Numbered from the stretch's first letter, positions 19,891 through 30,778 are shown. The stretch: 64,000 bases of DNA from JACJYC01 sp964558465 (GCA_964558465.1 CAZLEF010000017.1:1-64000); one strand, 5' to 3'. A program made the numbers and translations. Notes: generated by a model not told the origin, from the letters alone.

Positions 19891-20691
19891 ATGAAACCAT
19901 CGTTCCTGTTTTTTACAGCCCTCTTCTGGGTGTCCTGCTCCAATACCCCCCAACAACAGACGGAAACTCCCGCGCCTGCCGCCGGCGAAACGGTCATGAA
20001 CGATTCCCTTCGCGCCGTATTCACCCAAAAAATCGCCGCTGTAAAGGAACCCATGCCGCTCCACCAGTTCAAAGAAGCAGGCAAACTCCATCCGGTCGAC
20101 CAGGCCCCGAAAGACAGCCTCTTTTTCCTTTTTCGCGCCGGACTGATCGACATGGTTTCCAGGAAAGACGTCATCAGCCTGATGAAACAGGTACACCCGG
20201 AGATCAAATACAGCTTCGGCGACCCCGAGGGTATTGCCGGATTTGTGAAATCCTGGGGGCTGACCTCTCCCGAAGAAGCGCAGAAATCGGAGATCTGGAA
20301 CGTGTTGGAGCGCATCCTGCCCATGGGCGGGGTATTCACCGCTCCGGATGAATTTGTAGCGCCCTATTATTTCTCCACCTGGCCCGAGGATACGGACGCC
20401 TTCGGATACCTGGCCGTCACAGGCGGCGGCGTCCGGCTCCGGGAAACGGCCAGTCTCAACAGCCGTATCGTCAAAACCATCTCCTACGATATGGTCAAAC
20501 TGACCGGCCAGAGCGACACCCAGGAGACCATCAACGGCCATACCCACCCCTGGTTCAAGGTAAAAATGGCGGACGGAACCGAAGGTTTCATCTTCGGCCA
20601 GTTCCTGGGTTCGCCCGTCGGCTACCGCGCCGGCTTTCGGAAAACGCCGGGTCAGGGTTGGAAACTGGTGTTTTTGGTGGCTGGGGATTAG
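19891..20691 (+). CDS. Putative lipoprotein with C-terminal SH3-like domain
   Basis: The N-terminus is a short signal peptide ending at Cys16 (WVSC), so the 266-residue protein is probably lipid-anchored in the envelope. Residues about 170-255 resemble a bacterial SH3 domain (GVRLRETASLNSRIVKTI ... WFKVKMADGTEGFIFGQFL), a module that often binds cell-wall peptides. The middle part is unassigned. It is in line with the two upstream membrane genes. Confidence 0.75.
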   Translation: MKPSFLFFTALFWVSCSNTPQQQTETPAPAAGETVMNDSLRAVFTQKIAAVKEPMPLHQFKEAGKLHPVDQAPKDSLFFLFRAGLIDMVSRKDVISLMKQVHPEIKYSFGDPEGIAGFVKSWGLTSPEEAQKSEIWNVLERILPMGGVFTAPDEFVAPYYFSTWPEDTDAFGYLAVTGGGVRLRETASLNSRIVKTISYDMVKLTGQSDTQETINGHTHPWFKVKMADGTEGFIFGQFLGSPVGYRAGFRKTPGQGWKLVFLVAGD

Positions 20692-20698
20692 TATCGCT

Positions 20699-20714
20699 GA
20701 CCTCTGGTCGGCGG
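20699..20714. repeat. GACCTCYGGTCGGCGG short repeat
   Basis: GACCTCTGGTCGGCGG followed by a run of A residues. The same unit recurs at 38499-38514 and 38531-38546, and its palindromic core occurs inside a coding sequence at 37610-37624. Confidence 0.6.
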
Positions 20715-20781
20715 AAAAATTCTTTATCAGGCGATAAATTTCAGGTACAAGGAACCTGTTTTCAGATAAAAAAATCAATGA

Positions 20782-21639
20782 ATGAAAACCTCAATCGCCT
20801 TGTTCATTCTATTTTATTTCTCCTTCCCTTCCAACGATTTGTCGGCCCAAGCCCAGAACAAAATCCCGACATTCAGATCCATCGCCTTCTTCACCTGCCG
20901 CAACGACCAGGCCCATATCAGCTTCGTCCGGGAGGCTTGTGTGTGGTTTCCAAAAATGGCCGCCAGACACGGATTCACCTTCGACACCACTTCCAACTGG
21001 AATAACCTCAACCCCGGATTTCTGTCCGGGTATCAGGTGGTCGTTTTTCTCGATACGCGCCCCGAAATGCCCGTGCAAAGGGCGGCTTTTCAGCAATACA
21101 TGGAAGGCGGCGGCGCGTGGATGGGTTTCCACTTCGCCGGATTCGCCCTCACCCCTTCCGATTTTAACCAGAACTGGGACTGGTACCACAACCAGTTCCT
21201 GGGTGCAGGCGAATATGTCAGCAATACCTGGCGACCCACCTCCGCCGTTTTACGAGTGGAAAACCGCAAACACCCGGTTACCCGTCGCCTGCCTAAAACC
21301 TTCCGCTCCGCTCCCAGCGAATGGTACCGCTGGCAACACGACCTGCGCAACGACCCGGATATGGAAATCCTCCTTTCCATCGACCCGGCCAGCTTCCCGC
21401 TCGGCACTGGCCCCAAACCCGACGAGGTCTGGCACAGCGGTTATTACCCGGTGGTATGGACCCACAAAAAATTCAGAATGCTCTACCTGAATATGGGCCA
21501 CAACGACATCGATTACGAGAACAAAACGAACAGGACCCTGTCGTCCACTTTTTCCAGCAAAAGACAGAATAAACTGATCCTGAAGGGTTTGCTGTGGTTG
21601 GGGATGGCGGCAGATGACCAGAATCACCCGGATCGGTGA
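20782..21639 (+). CDS. Secreted ThuA-domain protein
   Basis: The 285-residue protein has a cleavable signal peptide (to about residue 22, LSAQ) and a ThuA-like fold related to type 1 glutamine amidotransferases and to trehalose-utilisation protein ThuA. Family features seen are FFTCRNDQAHISFV, YQVVVFLDTR, GGAWMGFHFAG, HPVTRRLP, PVVWTHKKFRMLYLNMGH and GLLWLGMA. Members are often found with sugar oxidoreductases, but none is adjacent. The enzymatic role is unknown. Confidence 0.85.
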   Translation: MKTSIALFILFYFSFPSNDLSAQAQNKIPTFRSIAFFTCRNDQAHISFVREACVWFPKMAARHGFTFDTTSNWNNLNPGFLSGYQVVVFLDTRPEMPVQRAAFQQYMEGGGAWMGFHFAGFALTPSDFNQNWDWYHNQFLGAGEYVSNTWRPTSAVLRVENRKHPVTRRLPKTFRSAPSEWYRWQHDLRNDPDMEILLSIDPASFPLGTGPKPDEVWHSGYYPVVWTHKKFRMLYLNMGHNDIDYENKTNRTLSSTFSSKRQNKLILKGLLWLGMAADDQNHPDR

Positions 21640-21650
21640 CCCTGGTCCCG

Positions 21651-21679
21651 TTTGAGTATGCTGCAAACAGGTATTTTTG
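21651..21679 (+). promoter_or_regulatory. Promoter of the acs/dehydrogenase operon
   Basis: A TTTG -33 element (21651-21654) is 17 bases from a TATTTTTG -7 element (21672-21679), close to the Bacteroidota consensus. The predicted leader of about 45 bases contains a short CCCGG-GCG-CCGGG hairpin just before the coding start. Confidence 0.6.
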
Positions 21680-21730
21680 CATATATGAACCGGCCCGGGC
21701 GCCGGGTCTTTTTGCCGGTCAATAGCTGTT

Positions 21731-23452
<1,722 letters not shown>

Positions 23453-23524
23453 TTTTGCAGTCGTGAAAAGCCGGTGATCTCAAAGCGCATTTTGCGGGAT
23501 AAGTAACCATAAAAAGACAGAAAC

Positions 23525-24496
23525 ATGGCATCGCAACGTTCAAAAGGCCTCCACCTTCTCCACCAGATGCTGCGCATCCGCCGGTTCGAAGAGAAATCCG
23601 CCGAGATGTATACCAAAACCAATATCCGCGGTTTTTTGCACCTGTACATCGGCGAAGAGGCGGTAGCCGTCGGCGTGGTGGAAGCACTGGAGGCCGACGA
23701 CTATGTGCTGGCCACCTACCGCGAACACGGGCATGCTCTGGCGCGCGGCGTCGATGCAGGGGTCATTATGGCGGAAATGTACGGCAAACAGGAAGGCTGC
23801 TGCCGGGGGCGCGGCGGCTCCATGCACTTGTTTGAAGGAAAAAAAATATACGGCGGCAATGCCATTGTCGGCGGTCACCTGTCGATGGCGGTGGGTATGG
23901 CGCTGGCTTCCAAAAAACAGCGCAGGAACAACATTGCCTGCTGCTTTTTTGGAGAAGGCGCCGCTGCGGAAGGCGAATTTCACGAGGCCATGAACCTGGC
24001 GGCCCTTTGGAAAGCGCCGGTTTTGTTTGTCTGTGAAAACAACTATTACGCCATGGGAACGGCCCTCCGCTACAGCCATGCCGTACAGGAACTGGAAAAG
24101 AAAGGGCCCGCCTATGGTATCGACACGGCCGTGGTGGACGGCATGGACGTCCTGGCGGTGGAGCGCGCGGCGCGGGAAGCGGTTCATAAGGTCAGAACCG
24201 GCGGCAACCCCTTTTTCCTGGTTTGCAATACGTATCGTTTTCGTGCGCATTCCATGTTCGATGCGGAATTGTACCGCGACAAAAGCGAAGTGGAAGAATG
24301 GAAAAAACGCGACCCGGTTGCGCGGTTGCAGGAATATTTGATCCGGGAAAAAGCGATTACGGAACAGGACGTGCAGGAACTGGAAAAGAAGGTGGAGGCA
24401 GAAGTGCAAAAAGCCGTCGACTTTGCCGAGGCCGGCAGGTGGGAGCCCGTGCATGAGCTTACCCGGTTCGTTTACAGTGAAAAACAGGAAAGATGA
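23525..24496 (+). CDS. Acetoin/pyruvate dehydrogenase E1 component, alpha subunit
   Basis: This is the thiamine-diphosphate E1alpha subunit. The segment YREHGHALARG, the SMHLF segment and the thiamine motif starting GEGAAAEG (143-150) and ending ENN (171-173) are clear. The motif has Glu where most homologues have Asp (GDG). The length of 323 residues is typical of acetoin dehydrogenase or short PdhA. It overlaps the E1beta gene by four bases. Acetoin (to acetaldehyde plus acetyl-CoA) and pyruvate are both possible substrates; the neighbouring AcsA slightly favours acetoin. Confidence 0.9.
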   Translation: MASQRSKGLHLLHQMLRIRRFEEKSAEMYTKTNIRGFLHLYIGEEAVAVGVVEALEADDYVLATYREHGHALARGVDAGVIMAEMYGKQEGCCRGRGGSMHLFEGKKIYGGNAIVGGHLSMAVGMALASKKQRRNNIACCFFGEGAAAEGEFHEAMNLAALWKAPVLFVCENNYYAMGTALRYSHAVQELEKKGPAYGIDTAVVDGMDVLAVERAAREAVHKVRTGGNPFFLVCNTYRFRAHSMFDAELYRDKSEVEEWKKRDPVARLQEYLIREKAITEQDVQELEKKVEAEVQKAVDFAEAGRWEPVHELTRFVYSEKQER

Positions 24497-25485
24497 GTGC
24501 GGAAATGATAAAAATCACCTATCGCGAAGCATTGAAACAAGCCATTCGCGAAGCCTTGCTGGCCGACGAGCGGGTCTTCCTGATGGGAGAAGACGTCGGC
24601 CGGTACGGCGGCGCTTTTGCGGTGAGCAAGGGGTTGCTGCAGGAATTCGGACCTGAACGCGTTATGGACGTCCCGTTGTCTGAGTCCGGATTTGTCGGCG
24701 CGGGTATCGGGGCGGCGCTCGCGGGCATGCGCCCGGTCGTGGAAGTGATGACGGTCAATTTCAGTTTGCTGGCCATGGACCAGATCGTCAACAATGCCGC
24801 CACCCTCCTGCATATGTCGGGGGGGCAATTGAATGTTCCGCTGGTGATCCGGATGGGTTGCGGCATCGGCCGGCAGTTGGCGGCCCAGCATTCGCACAGT
24901 TGGGAGCCGCTCTACGCCCATATCCCCGGTTTGGTTGTGCTGTCGGCCGGGGTCCATGAAGATGCGCGGGGCATGTTGCTTTCGGCATTAAAAAGCCCGG
25001 ATCCGGTGATCATTTTTGAATACACCTTTATGCTCAATATGGAAGGAGAACTTCCTGCCGATGCCGGCGCTGTGGACATCACGCGTGCGAAGGTGCGGCG
25101 GGAAGGAAAAGACATTTCCATTATCACCTACGGCGCAGGGGTGTACAAAGCCCTGGAAGCCGCTGCTGAACTGGCTGCCGCGGGCATCCAGGCGGAAGTG
25201 GTGGACCTGCGGGTTTTGCGCCCCCTGGACGAAGCCACCGTGATCGCTTCCGTCGCCAAAACCCATCGTGCACTGTTGGTGGAAGAGGCCTGGCGTTCGG
25301 TCAGCATCTCCGCTGAAATTTCAGCGCGGATCATGGAAAAAGCTTTTTACGAACTCGATGCGCCGGTGCAGCGCCTTTGCGGAGTCGAAGTGCCGGTCCC
25401 GTATCCGAAACACCTCGAAGAGGCCAGCGTGCCCCAAAAGGACGATATCATTCAGGCGGTCAAAAAAATGTTGCAACATGATTGA
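24493..25485 (+). CDS. Acetoin/pyruvate dehydrogenase E1 component, beta subunit
   Basis: This is the partner of E1alpha in the alpha2beta2 decarboxylase. The N-terminus ITYREALKQAIREALLADERVFLMGEDVG (residues about 8-36), the SESGFVGAGIGAALAGMRPVVE segment with the thiamine-activating Glu, and the C-terminal transketolase-like LVVEEA/PYPKHLEEASVP regions are all intact. The 330-residue length is usual. The start ATG overlaps the stop of E1alpha and the gene end overlaps the E2 start by eight bases, so the three are translationally coupled. Confidence 0.92.
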   Translation: MSAEMIKITYREALKQAIREALLADERVFLMGEDVGRYGGAFAVSKGLLQEFGPERVMDVPLSESGFVGAGIGAALAGMRPVVEVMTVNFSLLAMDQIVNNAATLLHMSGGQLNVPLVIRMGCGIGRQLAAQHSHSWEPLYAHIPGLVVLSAGVHEDARGMLLSALKSPDPVIIFEYTFMLNMEGELPADAGAVDITRAKVRREGKDISIITYGAGVYKALEAAAELAAAGIQAEVVDLRVLRPLDEATVIASVAKTHRALLVEEAWRSVSISAEISARIMEKAFYELDAPVQRLCGVEVPVPYPKHLEEASVPQKDDIIQAVKKMLQHD

Positions 25486-26626
25486 ATTTTTAATGCCCAG
25501 CCTGGGGGCGGACATGGAGGACGGAACCCTCCGGGAATGGAAGGTGAAACCCGGCGACACCGTGAAACGCGGCGATATCATCGCCGAAGTTGAAACCATG
25601 AAAGGCATCATCGAGATCGAAGTGTTTGACGAAGGCGTCGTCCGGCAATTGTTGGTCAAACAAGATGAAAAAGTACCGGTAGGGACGGTCATGGCGCTGA
25701 TCGAGCCTGCAAAAGAAGAAACCGGAACCACGCCTGCCGCCAAACCTGCTGAAATGCAGCCGACAGAAGAAAGCCCCCCTGTGACCGTCCCTCCGCCGAT
25801 CCGCACAGGTATAAAAGCTTCGCCGCTGGCCAAAAGAATAGCCGCTGAAAACAACTTCGACCTGTCTGCCGTACACGGAACAGGCGAAAACGGCGCCATT
25901 ACCCGGGAAGACGTCGAAAAAGCGCTGGCCGAACGGGATAAAAAACCGGCGCCTCCGGCAACTTCCACAGAAAACATCCGCCAGGCCGTAGCCGCTGCGA
26001 TGGACAAATCGAACCGCGAGATCCCGCATTATTATCTGGAAATGGCAATGGATATGAGCAAGGCTTTGGCGTGGCTGGCCGAAACCAACCGCCAACGGCC
26101 GGTGCAGAAACGTTTACTGCCGGTTGCCCTGCTGATCAAAGCCGTGGCCAGATCGCTTACCGGATTCCCCGACCTGAATGCGACGTGGGAAAACGGTTTG
26201 CAGCGGAAAAAAGACATCCATATCGGCTTTGTTATCTCCTTGCGAACCGGAGGGGTAGTGGCGCCGGCCATCCATCACGCCGACCAAAAAAGCGTGGATG
26301 AGATCATGGAACGGCTGAACGACCTGATTCCAAGAGCCCGGGCCCTGAAACTGCGCAGTTCCGAACTGAGCGATTCCACCATCACCCTCACCAACCTCGG
26401 CGACGGCGGGGCCGATACCATCTTCGGCGTGATCTATCCCCCGCAGGTGGCCATCGTCGGGTTCGGCGGCATCACCGAACAACCCGTGGCGGAAAACGGA
26501 TTGATCGGGGTGCGCCCCGTGCTGCGCGTTACCCTGGCCGGCGACCACCGCGCCACCGACGGATTGACCGGCAGCCGCTTTCTGACTGCATTAAAAGATC
26601 AATTGCAACAACCGGAAACGTTATGA
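25478..26626 (+). CDS. Dihydrolipoyl acyltransferase E2 of the acetoin/pyruvate dehydrogenase
   Basis: The E2 core carries one lipoyl domain (residues 1-77, lipoylated Lys42 in EVETMKGIIE), a linker rich in Pro/Ala/Glu, a peripheral subunit-binding domain (ASPLAKRIAAENNFDLSAVHGTGENG...) and a catalytic acyltransferase domain ending in the active-site motif GDHRATDG. Its 382 residues are normal for a single-lipoyl E2. The frame is open further upstream (to 25268), but that part is the overlap with E1beta; the ATG at 25478 begins exactly at the lipoyl domain. No E3 (dihydrolipoamide dehydrogenase) is present. The next gene, an acyl carrier protein, overlaps by four bases. Confidence 0.93.
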   Translation: MIEFLMPSLGADMEDGTLREWKVKPGDTVKRGDIIAEVETMKGIIEIEVFDEGVVRQLLVKQDEKVPVGTVMALIEPAKEETGTTPAAKPAEMQPTEESPPVTVPPPIRTGIKASPLAKRIAAENNFDLSAVHGTGENGAITREDVEKALAERDKKPAPPATSTENIRQAVAAAMDKSNREIPHYYLEMAMDMSKALAWLAETNRQRPVQKRLLPVALLIKAVARSLTGFPDLNATWENGLQRKKDIHIGFVISLRTGGVVAPAIHHADQKSVDEIMERLNDLIPRARALKLRSSELSDSTITLTNLGDGGADTIFGVIYPPQVAIVGFGGITEQPVAENGLIGVRPVLRVTLAGDHRATDGLTGSRFLTALKDQLQQPETL

Positions 26627-26868
26627 AAACAACAGAAATCAGGGAGATCATTTTCCAATTGCTCAAACAGATTGCGCCCGATACCGAACCTTCCACCTTG
26701 CAGCCCGGCGACAATATCCGGGATACGCTCGGGATCGATTCGTTCGATGCTCTCCGGTTTATGATAGCGCTGAATGAAAAACTCGGTATCGATATTCCGG
26801 AGGAAGATTATGGTAAGATCCGTACCTTGGAACAATTGATTATGTATGTCAAATCAAAAATGAAATAA
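26623..26868 (+). CDS. Acyl carrier protein-like (phosphopantetheine) protein
   Basis: This 81-residue four-helix carrier protein has the phosphopantetheine attachment motif GIDSFDALRF with Ser40, and the acidic helix II/III pattern of acyl carrier proteins (LNEKLGIDIPEEDYGKIRTLEQLI). It starts within the E2 stop codon (ATGA overlap), so it is made with the dehydrogenase. This coupling is unusual, since the complex normally passes acyl groups from lipoamide to CoA. A role as acyl acceptor or as carrier for a starter unit is possible but unproven. Confidence 0.88.
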   Translation: MKTTEIREIIFQLLKQIAPDTEPSTLQPGDNIRDTLGIDSFDALRFMIALNEKLGIDIPEEDYGKIRTLEQLIMYVKSKMK

Positions 26869-26880
26869 AATAAATACACC

Positions 26881-27891
26881 TTGGACTCTCTAACCCATAT
26901 CGCCATAGGCGCCTGCATGGGCGAAGCGTTTGCCGGCAAAACCGTCGGAAGAAAGGCAATGCTCTGGGGCGCCCTGGCCCAAAGTATGCCGGACATTGAC
27001 TTTGTCGCGCATTTCTGGATGGACACCCCAAGCAGCCTGCTGGCCCACCGGGGGTTTACCCATTCCATTTTATTTGCCCTGGTCATTACCCCTTTTATGG
27101 CGCTCCTGGCAGAGCGGTGGCACCGGCCCCACAATATTTCCCTGCGCAAATGGATCCTGTTTTTTGGCGGAGTGATCCTGGTGCATTTATTTCTGGATGC
27201 GTTCAACAATTACGGCGTCGGCTGGTTTGAGCCGTTCAGCCACCAACGGCTTTCCTTTAATGCAATTTATGTCGCCGATCCGTTTTTTTCGGTTTGGCCG
27301 GGTATTGCATGCGCGGCATTGATCCTGTTGAGGAAGAAACATCCAAAAAGGGTTTTCTGGTGGCGGTTCGGGCTGGCAATGGGTGGTTTGTACCTGCTGT
27401 ATTGTACTGTGAATAAATGGAAAATAGATTCGGACGTGCGGGAAATCCTTCAAAAACAGGAAATTGCCTATTCGAGGTATTTCACAACGCCGGCCCCGCT
27501 TCAAAACTGGCTCTGGTATGTAGTTGCCGGAACCGACCATGGGTATCATGTCGGTTTTCGCTCCCTGTTCGACCGGGAAAGAGATATTGATTTCCAATAT
27601 TTCCCCCGAAACGACGCCTTGCTCCGGGACGTATCCGACCACGAGAGCCTCCAGAAGCTTATCCGCTTTTCCCAACAGTTTTACACCGCCGAACTTTGGA
27701 GCGATACGCTGGTATTCAATGATTTGCGATTTGGTCAGATCATCGGTTGGCAGGACCCCAGGGAACGGTTTGTCTTCCACTTTTTTGTAGAACATCCCGA
27801 GGGCAACCGGCTCGTCGTTCAAAGGGGGCGGTTTGCCAAATGGGACCGCGAAGTTGCCATCGGATTGGTGAAAAGGATCAGGGGCGATTGA
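26881..27891 (+). CDS. Membrane-bound metal-dependent hydrolase (YdjM/DUF457 type)
   Basis: The N-terminus DSLTHIAIGACMGEAF carries the conserved His of the DUF457 family. PDIDFVAHF, HRGFTHSILFAL and HLFLDAFNNYG give the remaining His/Asp residues of the putative metal site within four or five membrane helices. The C-terminal half (about 190-336) is soluble. Its 336-residue size is typical for the Bacteroidota branch. The TTG start at 26881 follows the ACP stop by 12 bases, so it may be the last gene of the operon, with an unknown link to acyl metabolism. Confidence 0.8.
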   Translation: MDSLTHIAIGACMGEAFAGKTVGRKAMLWGALAQSMPDIDFVAHFWMDTPSSLLAHRGFTHSILFALVITPFMALLAERWHRPHNISLRKWILFFGGVILVHLFLDAFNNYGVGWFEPFSHQRLSFNAIYVADPFFSVWPGIACAALILLRKKHPKRVFWWRFGLAMGGLYLLYCTVNKWKIDSDVREILQKQEIAYSRYFTTPAPLQNWLWYVVAGTDHGYHVGFRSLFDRERDIDFQYFPRNDALLRDVSDHESLQKLIRFSQQFYTAELWSDTLVFNDLRFGQIIGWQDPRERFVFHFFVEHPEGNRLVVQRGRFAKWDREVAIGLVKRIRGD

Positions 27892-27916
27892 CATCAACGT
27901 CAGGTGATCGTTGTCA

Positions 27917-27947
27917 TTGCTGATATCAAAGGAGCGTTATAAATTTG
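27917..27947 (+). promoter_or_regulatory. Promoter of cbpA/cbpM
   Basis: TTG at 27917-27919 and TAAATTTG at 27940-27947 form a good Bacteroidota -33/-7 pair (20-base spacing), 23 bases before the cbpA ATG at 27971. It lies inside the longer frame that opens at 27911 and therefore supports the later start. Confidence 0.65.
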
Positions 27948-27970
27948 AGCAGTCAATCAAGGCGAATACA

Positions 27971-28873
27971 ATGGAATACATAGATTACTACAAGATCCTG
28001 GGCATCGAACGAACCGCAACCGAAAAGGATATCAAAAACGCCTACCGGATCCTGGCGAGGAAATACCATCCCGATCTCAATAAAAATGACGAAAACGCCA
28101 AAAAAAAATTCCAGGAGGTCAACGAAGCCAACGAAGTATTGAGCGATCCGGAAAAGCGCAAGAAATATGATAAGTACGGAAAAGACTGGCAATATGCCGA
28201 CGAAATTGAAAAAGCGCAACGCGAGCGGGGCCAACCCCGCGGCGGTTACCGCAGCCAGGGGGCGCCCGGCGGATTTCAGGGTGAAGATTTTTCGGATTTT
28301 TTCAACGCTATGTTCGGCAGCGAGTTCGGAGGCGGAAGAACGGGTCGGCAACCCCGGTTCAAAGGCCAGGATTTTCACGCCGAACTGCACCTCAACCTGG
28401 AAGATGTTTACAAAACCCATCAACAAACCCTGAATGTCAACGGCAAAAACATTCGCCTGACCATCCCCGCCGGCGTTGAAAACGGACAAACCATCAAGAT
28501 CAGGGACCACGGCGGCCCCGGCGTCAACGGCGGCCCCAACGGCGACCTCTACATCACCTTTTCTATTTCCAGCCACCCCAGATTCAAAAGAGACGGGAAC
28601 CACCTCTATACCACTGTCGACCTTGACCTCTACAAAGCCATCCTGGGCGGGGAGATCATCATCGATACCCTCGACGGCCAGGTAAAACTGAAGGTAAAAC
28701 CGGAGACCCCGAACGGGGCAAAAATAAAATTGACCGGCAAGGGTTTTCCGGTCTACAAAAACGAAACACAATCCGGCGACCTGTTTGTCACCTTCCAGAT
28801 TAAAATACCCACAAATTTATCTGAGCGGGAAAAACAATTATTCACCGAATTATCAAAATTAAGACCGCAATGA
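27971..28873 (+). CDS. cbpA: DnaJ-type co-chaperone CbpA
   Basis: The 300-residue J-protein lacks the zinc-finger domain. The J domain (1-70) holds the HPD motif (YHPDLNK) that stimulates DnaK. A Gly/Phe-rich linker (95-130: GGYRSQGAPGGFQGEDFSDF) and two DnaJ C-terminal beta domains follow (LTIPAGVENGQTIKIRDHGGPG and so on). The last residues (LSEREKQLFTELSKL) are typical. The cbpM modulator gene overlaps its end by four bases, which supports CbpA rather than DnaJ. Confidence 0.93.
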   Translation: MEYIDYYKILGIERTATEKDIKNAYRILARKYHPDLNKNDENAKKKFQEVNEANEVLSDPEKRKKYDKYGKDWQYADEIEKAQRERGQPRGGYRSQGAPGGFQGEDFSDFFNAMFGSEFGGGRTGRQPRFKGQDFHAELHLNLEDVYKTHQQTLNVNGKNIRLTIPAGVENGQTIKIRDHGGPGVNGGPNGDLYITFSISSHPRFKRDGNHLYTTVDLDLYKAILGGEIIIDTLDGQVKLKVKPETPNGAKIKLTGKGFPVYKNETQSGDLFVTFQIKIPTNLSEREKQLFTELSKLRPQ

Positions 28874-29160
28874 AAACCGGGGATTTTATTGAGATCCGGC
28901 AATTTTGCCTGCACCATGAGATCGAATTCTCATTTATCTCTGCTTTGCATGAAACGGGCCTGATTGAAATGACCCTTATCGGACAGGGTTGGTTTATCCC
29001 CGCAGAACAGGTGAGCAGTCTGGAAAAAATGGTGCGCCTGCACCATGACCTGGGCATCAATATCGATGGGATCGGCGCTGTTTTTCATTTATTGGAAAAA
29101 ATGGACCGGCTTCAGGCTCAGATCGTCGGCCTGCAGAACAGGTTGCGGCTTTATGAGTAG
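28870..29160 (+). CDS. cbpM: Chaperone modulator CbpM
   Basis: The 96-residue MerR-like helical protein binds the J domain of CbpA and inhibits it. Characteristic features are the start FIEIRQFCLHHEIEFSFISALHETGLIE, the VSSLEKMVRLHHDLGINIDGIG segment and the coiled-coil end LEKMDRLQAQIVGLQNRL. It overlaps cbpA by four bases. Confidence 0.9.
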   Translation: MKTGDFIEIRQFCLHHEIEFSFISALHETGLIEMTLIGQGWFIPAEQVSSLEKMVRLHHDLGINIDGIGAVFHLLEKMDRLQAQIVGLQNRLRLYE

Positions 29161-29212
29161 AAGGTTCATGGTTGCGTAACGGCAATCAACGATCATAAAC
29201 CATCATAAACGG

Positions 29213-30481
29213 TTAAATCAACAACAGCACCAAAAAACTTGCAGCAATGACCACCCCGAACCCCAGCAGCATATTCCGCCGCATGGCAGGTGTGCCGATT
29301 GTGGCCCCAAGCGCTGTTTTCAGGAGATTATTGCTGATGGTGGCCTGGATCGTGGCGACGACAACCAGTTGTTCGGGAAAAGCCTGTTTGCCCTGGAAGA
29401 GGTTGATGAGGAACGGGTCAATATCCGTCACGCCGACAATAAAGGACAAAATATTCAAACCGCTTCTGCCGTAATATTGCAGCGCAAAATGCGTCAGCAC
29501 CGCAAAGATCACAAACAGAAGGGCAAATAACAAAGCTGTGCTGAACTCAAGGGGGTTGCGCTGGGGCGCCTCAGCTTGCTCTTTAACATGCTCTTTCGTT
29601 TTGTTCTGATAATGAAAATAAAGGGAGGCCAACCCGGCTACCCCTGATAGGACCAGCAAGGGTACAAGCAGTTTCTGGCCCAGCGGAGCGTTGAAAAGGA
29701 ACGCCAGGGTCAGGGTGCGCAGGTACATGACCGCCGTCGAAATCAATACAGCCGAAGCGGCCAGAAAAGGCGGATAACCGGCTGTCCTGGTTTTACCGGT
29801 CAGCGAAACCGCAGTAGCCGTGCTGCTGTACAAACCGCCCAGCACACCGGTCAAAAACATGCCGGCCGAAGGAAAAACGAATTTTTTCAGCAGATAACTG
29901 ACATAGGAAATAACGGAAACGGCTACAACCGCCAACCAGAACTGATATGGGGTTACCGCTATGCCGGGGAAGATAGGCTCTTTGGGGGTTATCGGCAAAA
30001 TAACGCCTACAATGGCGATGAATTTGGCCAGGGTCACAAACTCGTCTTTGTCGAATTTGGCAGAAACGGCAATCAACGAATCCTTGATCTCCACCAGGAT
30101 CAACACCGTGATCAGGATCAGCAATACCAACCAGTAAGGCTGGGTATACACCAGGGGCGTCAGGCAATACGTGATGAGCGCGATCAACACGGTGGTCATC
30201 CCGAATTCGGATTCTTTCCAGATCCGCCCGGCATAGGCGATGGCCAAAAAAACAGTCAGCAAAATTCCGCCGCAGGCAAACCATACCATGCCTTCTTTAT
30301 CCAGCACATAGGTCACAAATCCCAAAACACCGACCAGCGCAAAGGTGCGGTCCGTGCCGAAACGGTATCTGGTTTTCTCCTGATCGTGATACCGCCGTTG
30401 TTCCAACCCGATGAGCAGCGCAAATAACGCTACCAACAGGAAATTGACCAGGTCTTGCGGTAGGTTTTCGAATGGGTTCAT
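29213..30481 (-). CDS. MgtC/SapB and DUF4010 family membrane protein
   Basis: The 422-residue polytopic protein has an N-terminal MgtC/SapB domain (FLLVALFALLIGLEQRR...RTFALVGVLGF, residues about 12-60) and a C-terminal DUF4010 domain with about eight further helices (GVLGGLYSSTATAVSLTGK, ISNNLLKTALGATIG). Members of the fused family are inner-membrane proteins of unknown transport or stress function. The frame is open to 30535, but the ATG at 30481 is preferred because the extra residues read into the AAAATGC repeat. The reverse-strand TAACTTTA ends only three bases before this ATG, hinting at a very short leader. Confidence 0.82.
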   Translation of the reverse strand: MNPFENLPQDLVNFLLVALFALLIGLEQRRYHDQEKTRYRFGTDRTFALVGVLGFVTYVLDKEGMVWFACGGILLTVFLAIAYAGRIWKESEFGMTTVLIALITYCLTPLVYTQPYWLVLLILITVLILVEIKDSLIAVSAKFDKDEFVTLAKFIAIVGVILPITPKEPIFPGIAVTPYQFWLAVVAVSVISYVSYLLKKFVFPSAGMFLTGVLGGLYSSTATAVSLTGKTRTAGYPPFLAASAVLISTAVMYLRTLTLAFLFNAPLGQKLLVPLLVLSGVAGLASLYFHYQNKTKEHVKEQAEAPQRNPLEFSTALLFALLFVIFAVLTHFALQYYGRSGLNILSFIVGVTDIDPFLINLFQGKQAFPEQLVVVATIQATISNNLLKTALGATIGTPAMRRNMLLGFGVVIAASFLVLLLI

Positions 30482-30502
30482 GCCTAAAGTTACGATGGAA
30501 AA

Positions 30503-30770
30503 TGGAAAATGTAAAATGCAAAATGCAAAATGCAAAATGTGAAATGCAAAAGTAGTCGCCGTCGCTCAACCTTGGAAGGTGTCAATAATCTCAAACCGGA
30601 ACTGAGGATGCGAGGACAGGAACCACCCCAAACAACCCCAAACCACCCCAAACGCGAAGCGCCAAACAACCCCCAAACCATCCAAACTGAAGAATCGAGG
30701 AACCGAAGAATCGAGGAACTGAAACCCCAAACAACCCCAAACAACCCAAACAACCCCAAACAATTTTCAC
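30503..30770. repeat. Repeat-filled divergent intergenic region
   Basis: The 334-base space between the DUF4010 gene and the GNAT gene is almost wholly repeats. It has about five units of TGCAAAA-type heptamers (30505-30548), a GAGGATGC unit, then alternating AACCCCAAAC-type decamers (period 10) around a block of GAATCGAG/GAACCGAA octamers (30691-30722). No gene is supported. Short open frames here are repeat read-through. Confidence 0.85.
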
Positions 30771-30778
30771 TACCTTTG
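30771..30778 (+). promoter_or_regulatory. -7 promoter box for the GNAT gene
   Basis: TACCTTTG matches TAnnTTTG, directly after the repeat block and 37 bases before the ATG at 30816. Confidence 0.65.

Noticed and set aside
30503..30770. CRISPR array
   Set aside because: Repeats are 7-10 bases long without spacers of constant length, and no cas genes are present.
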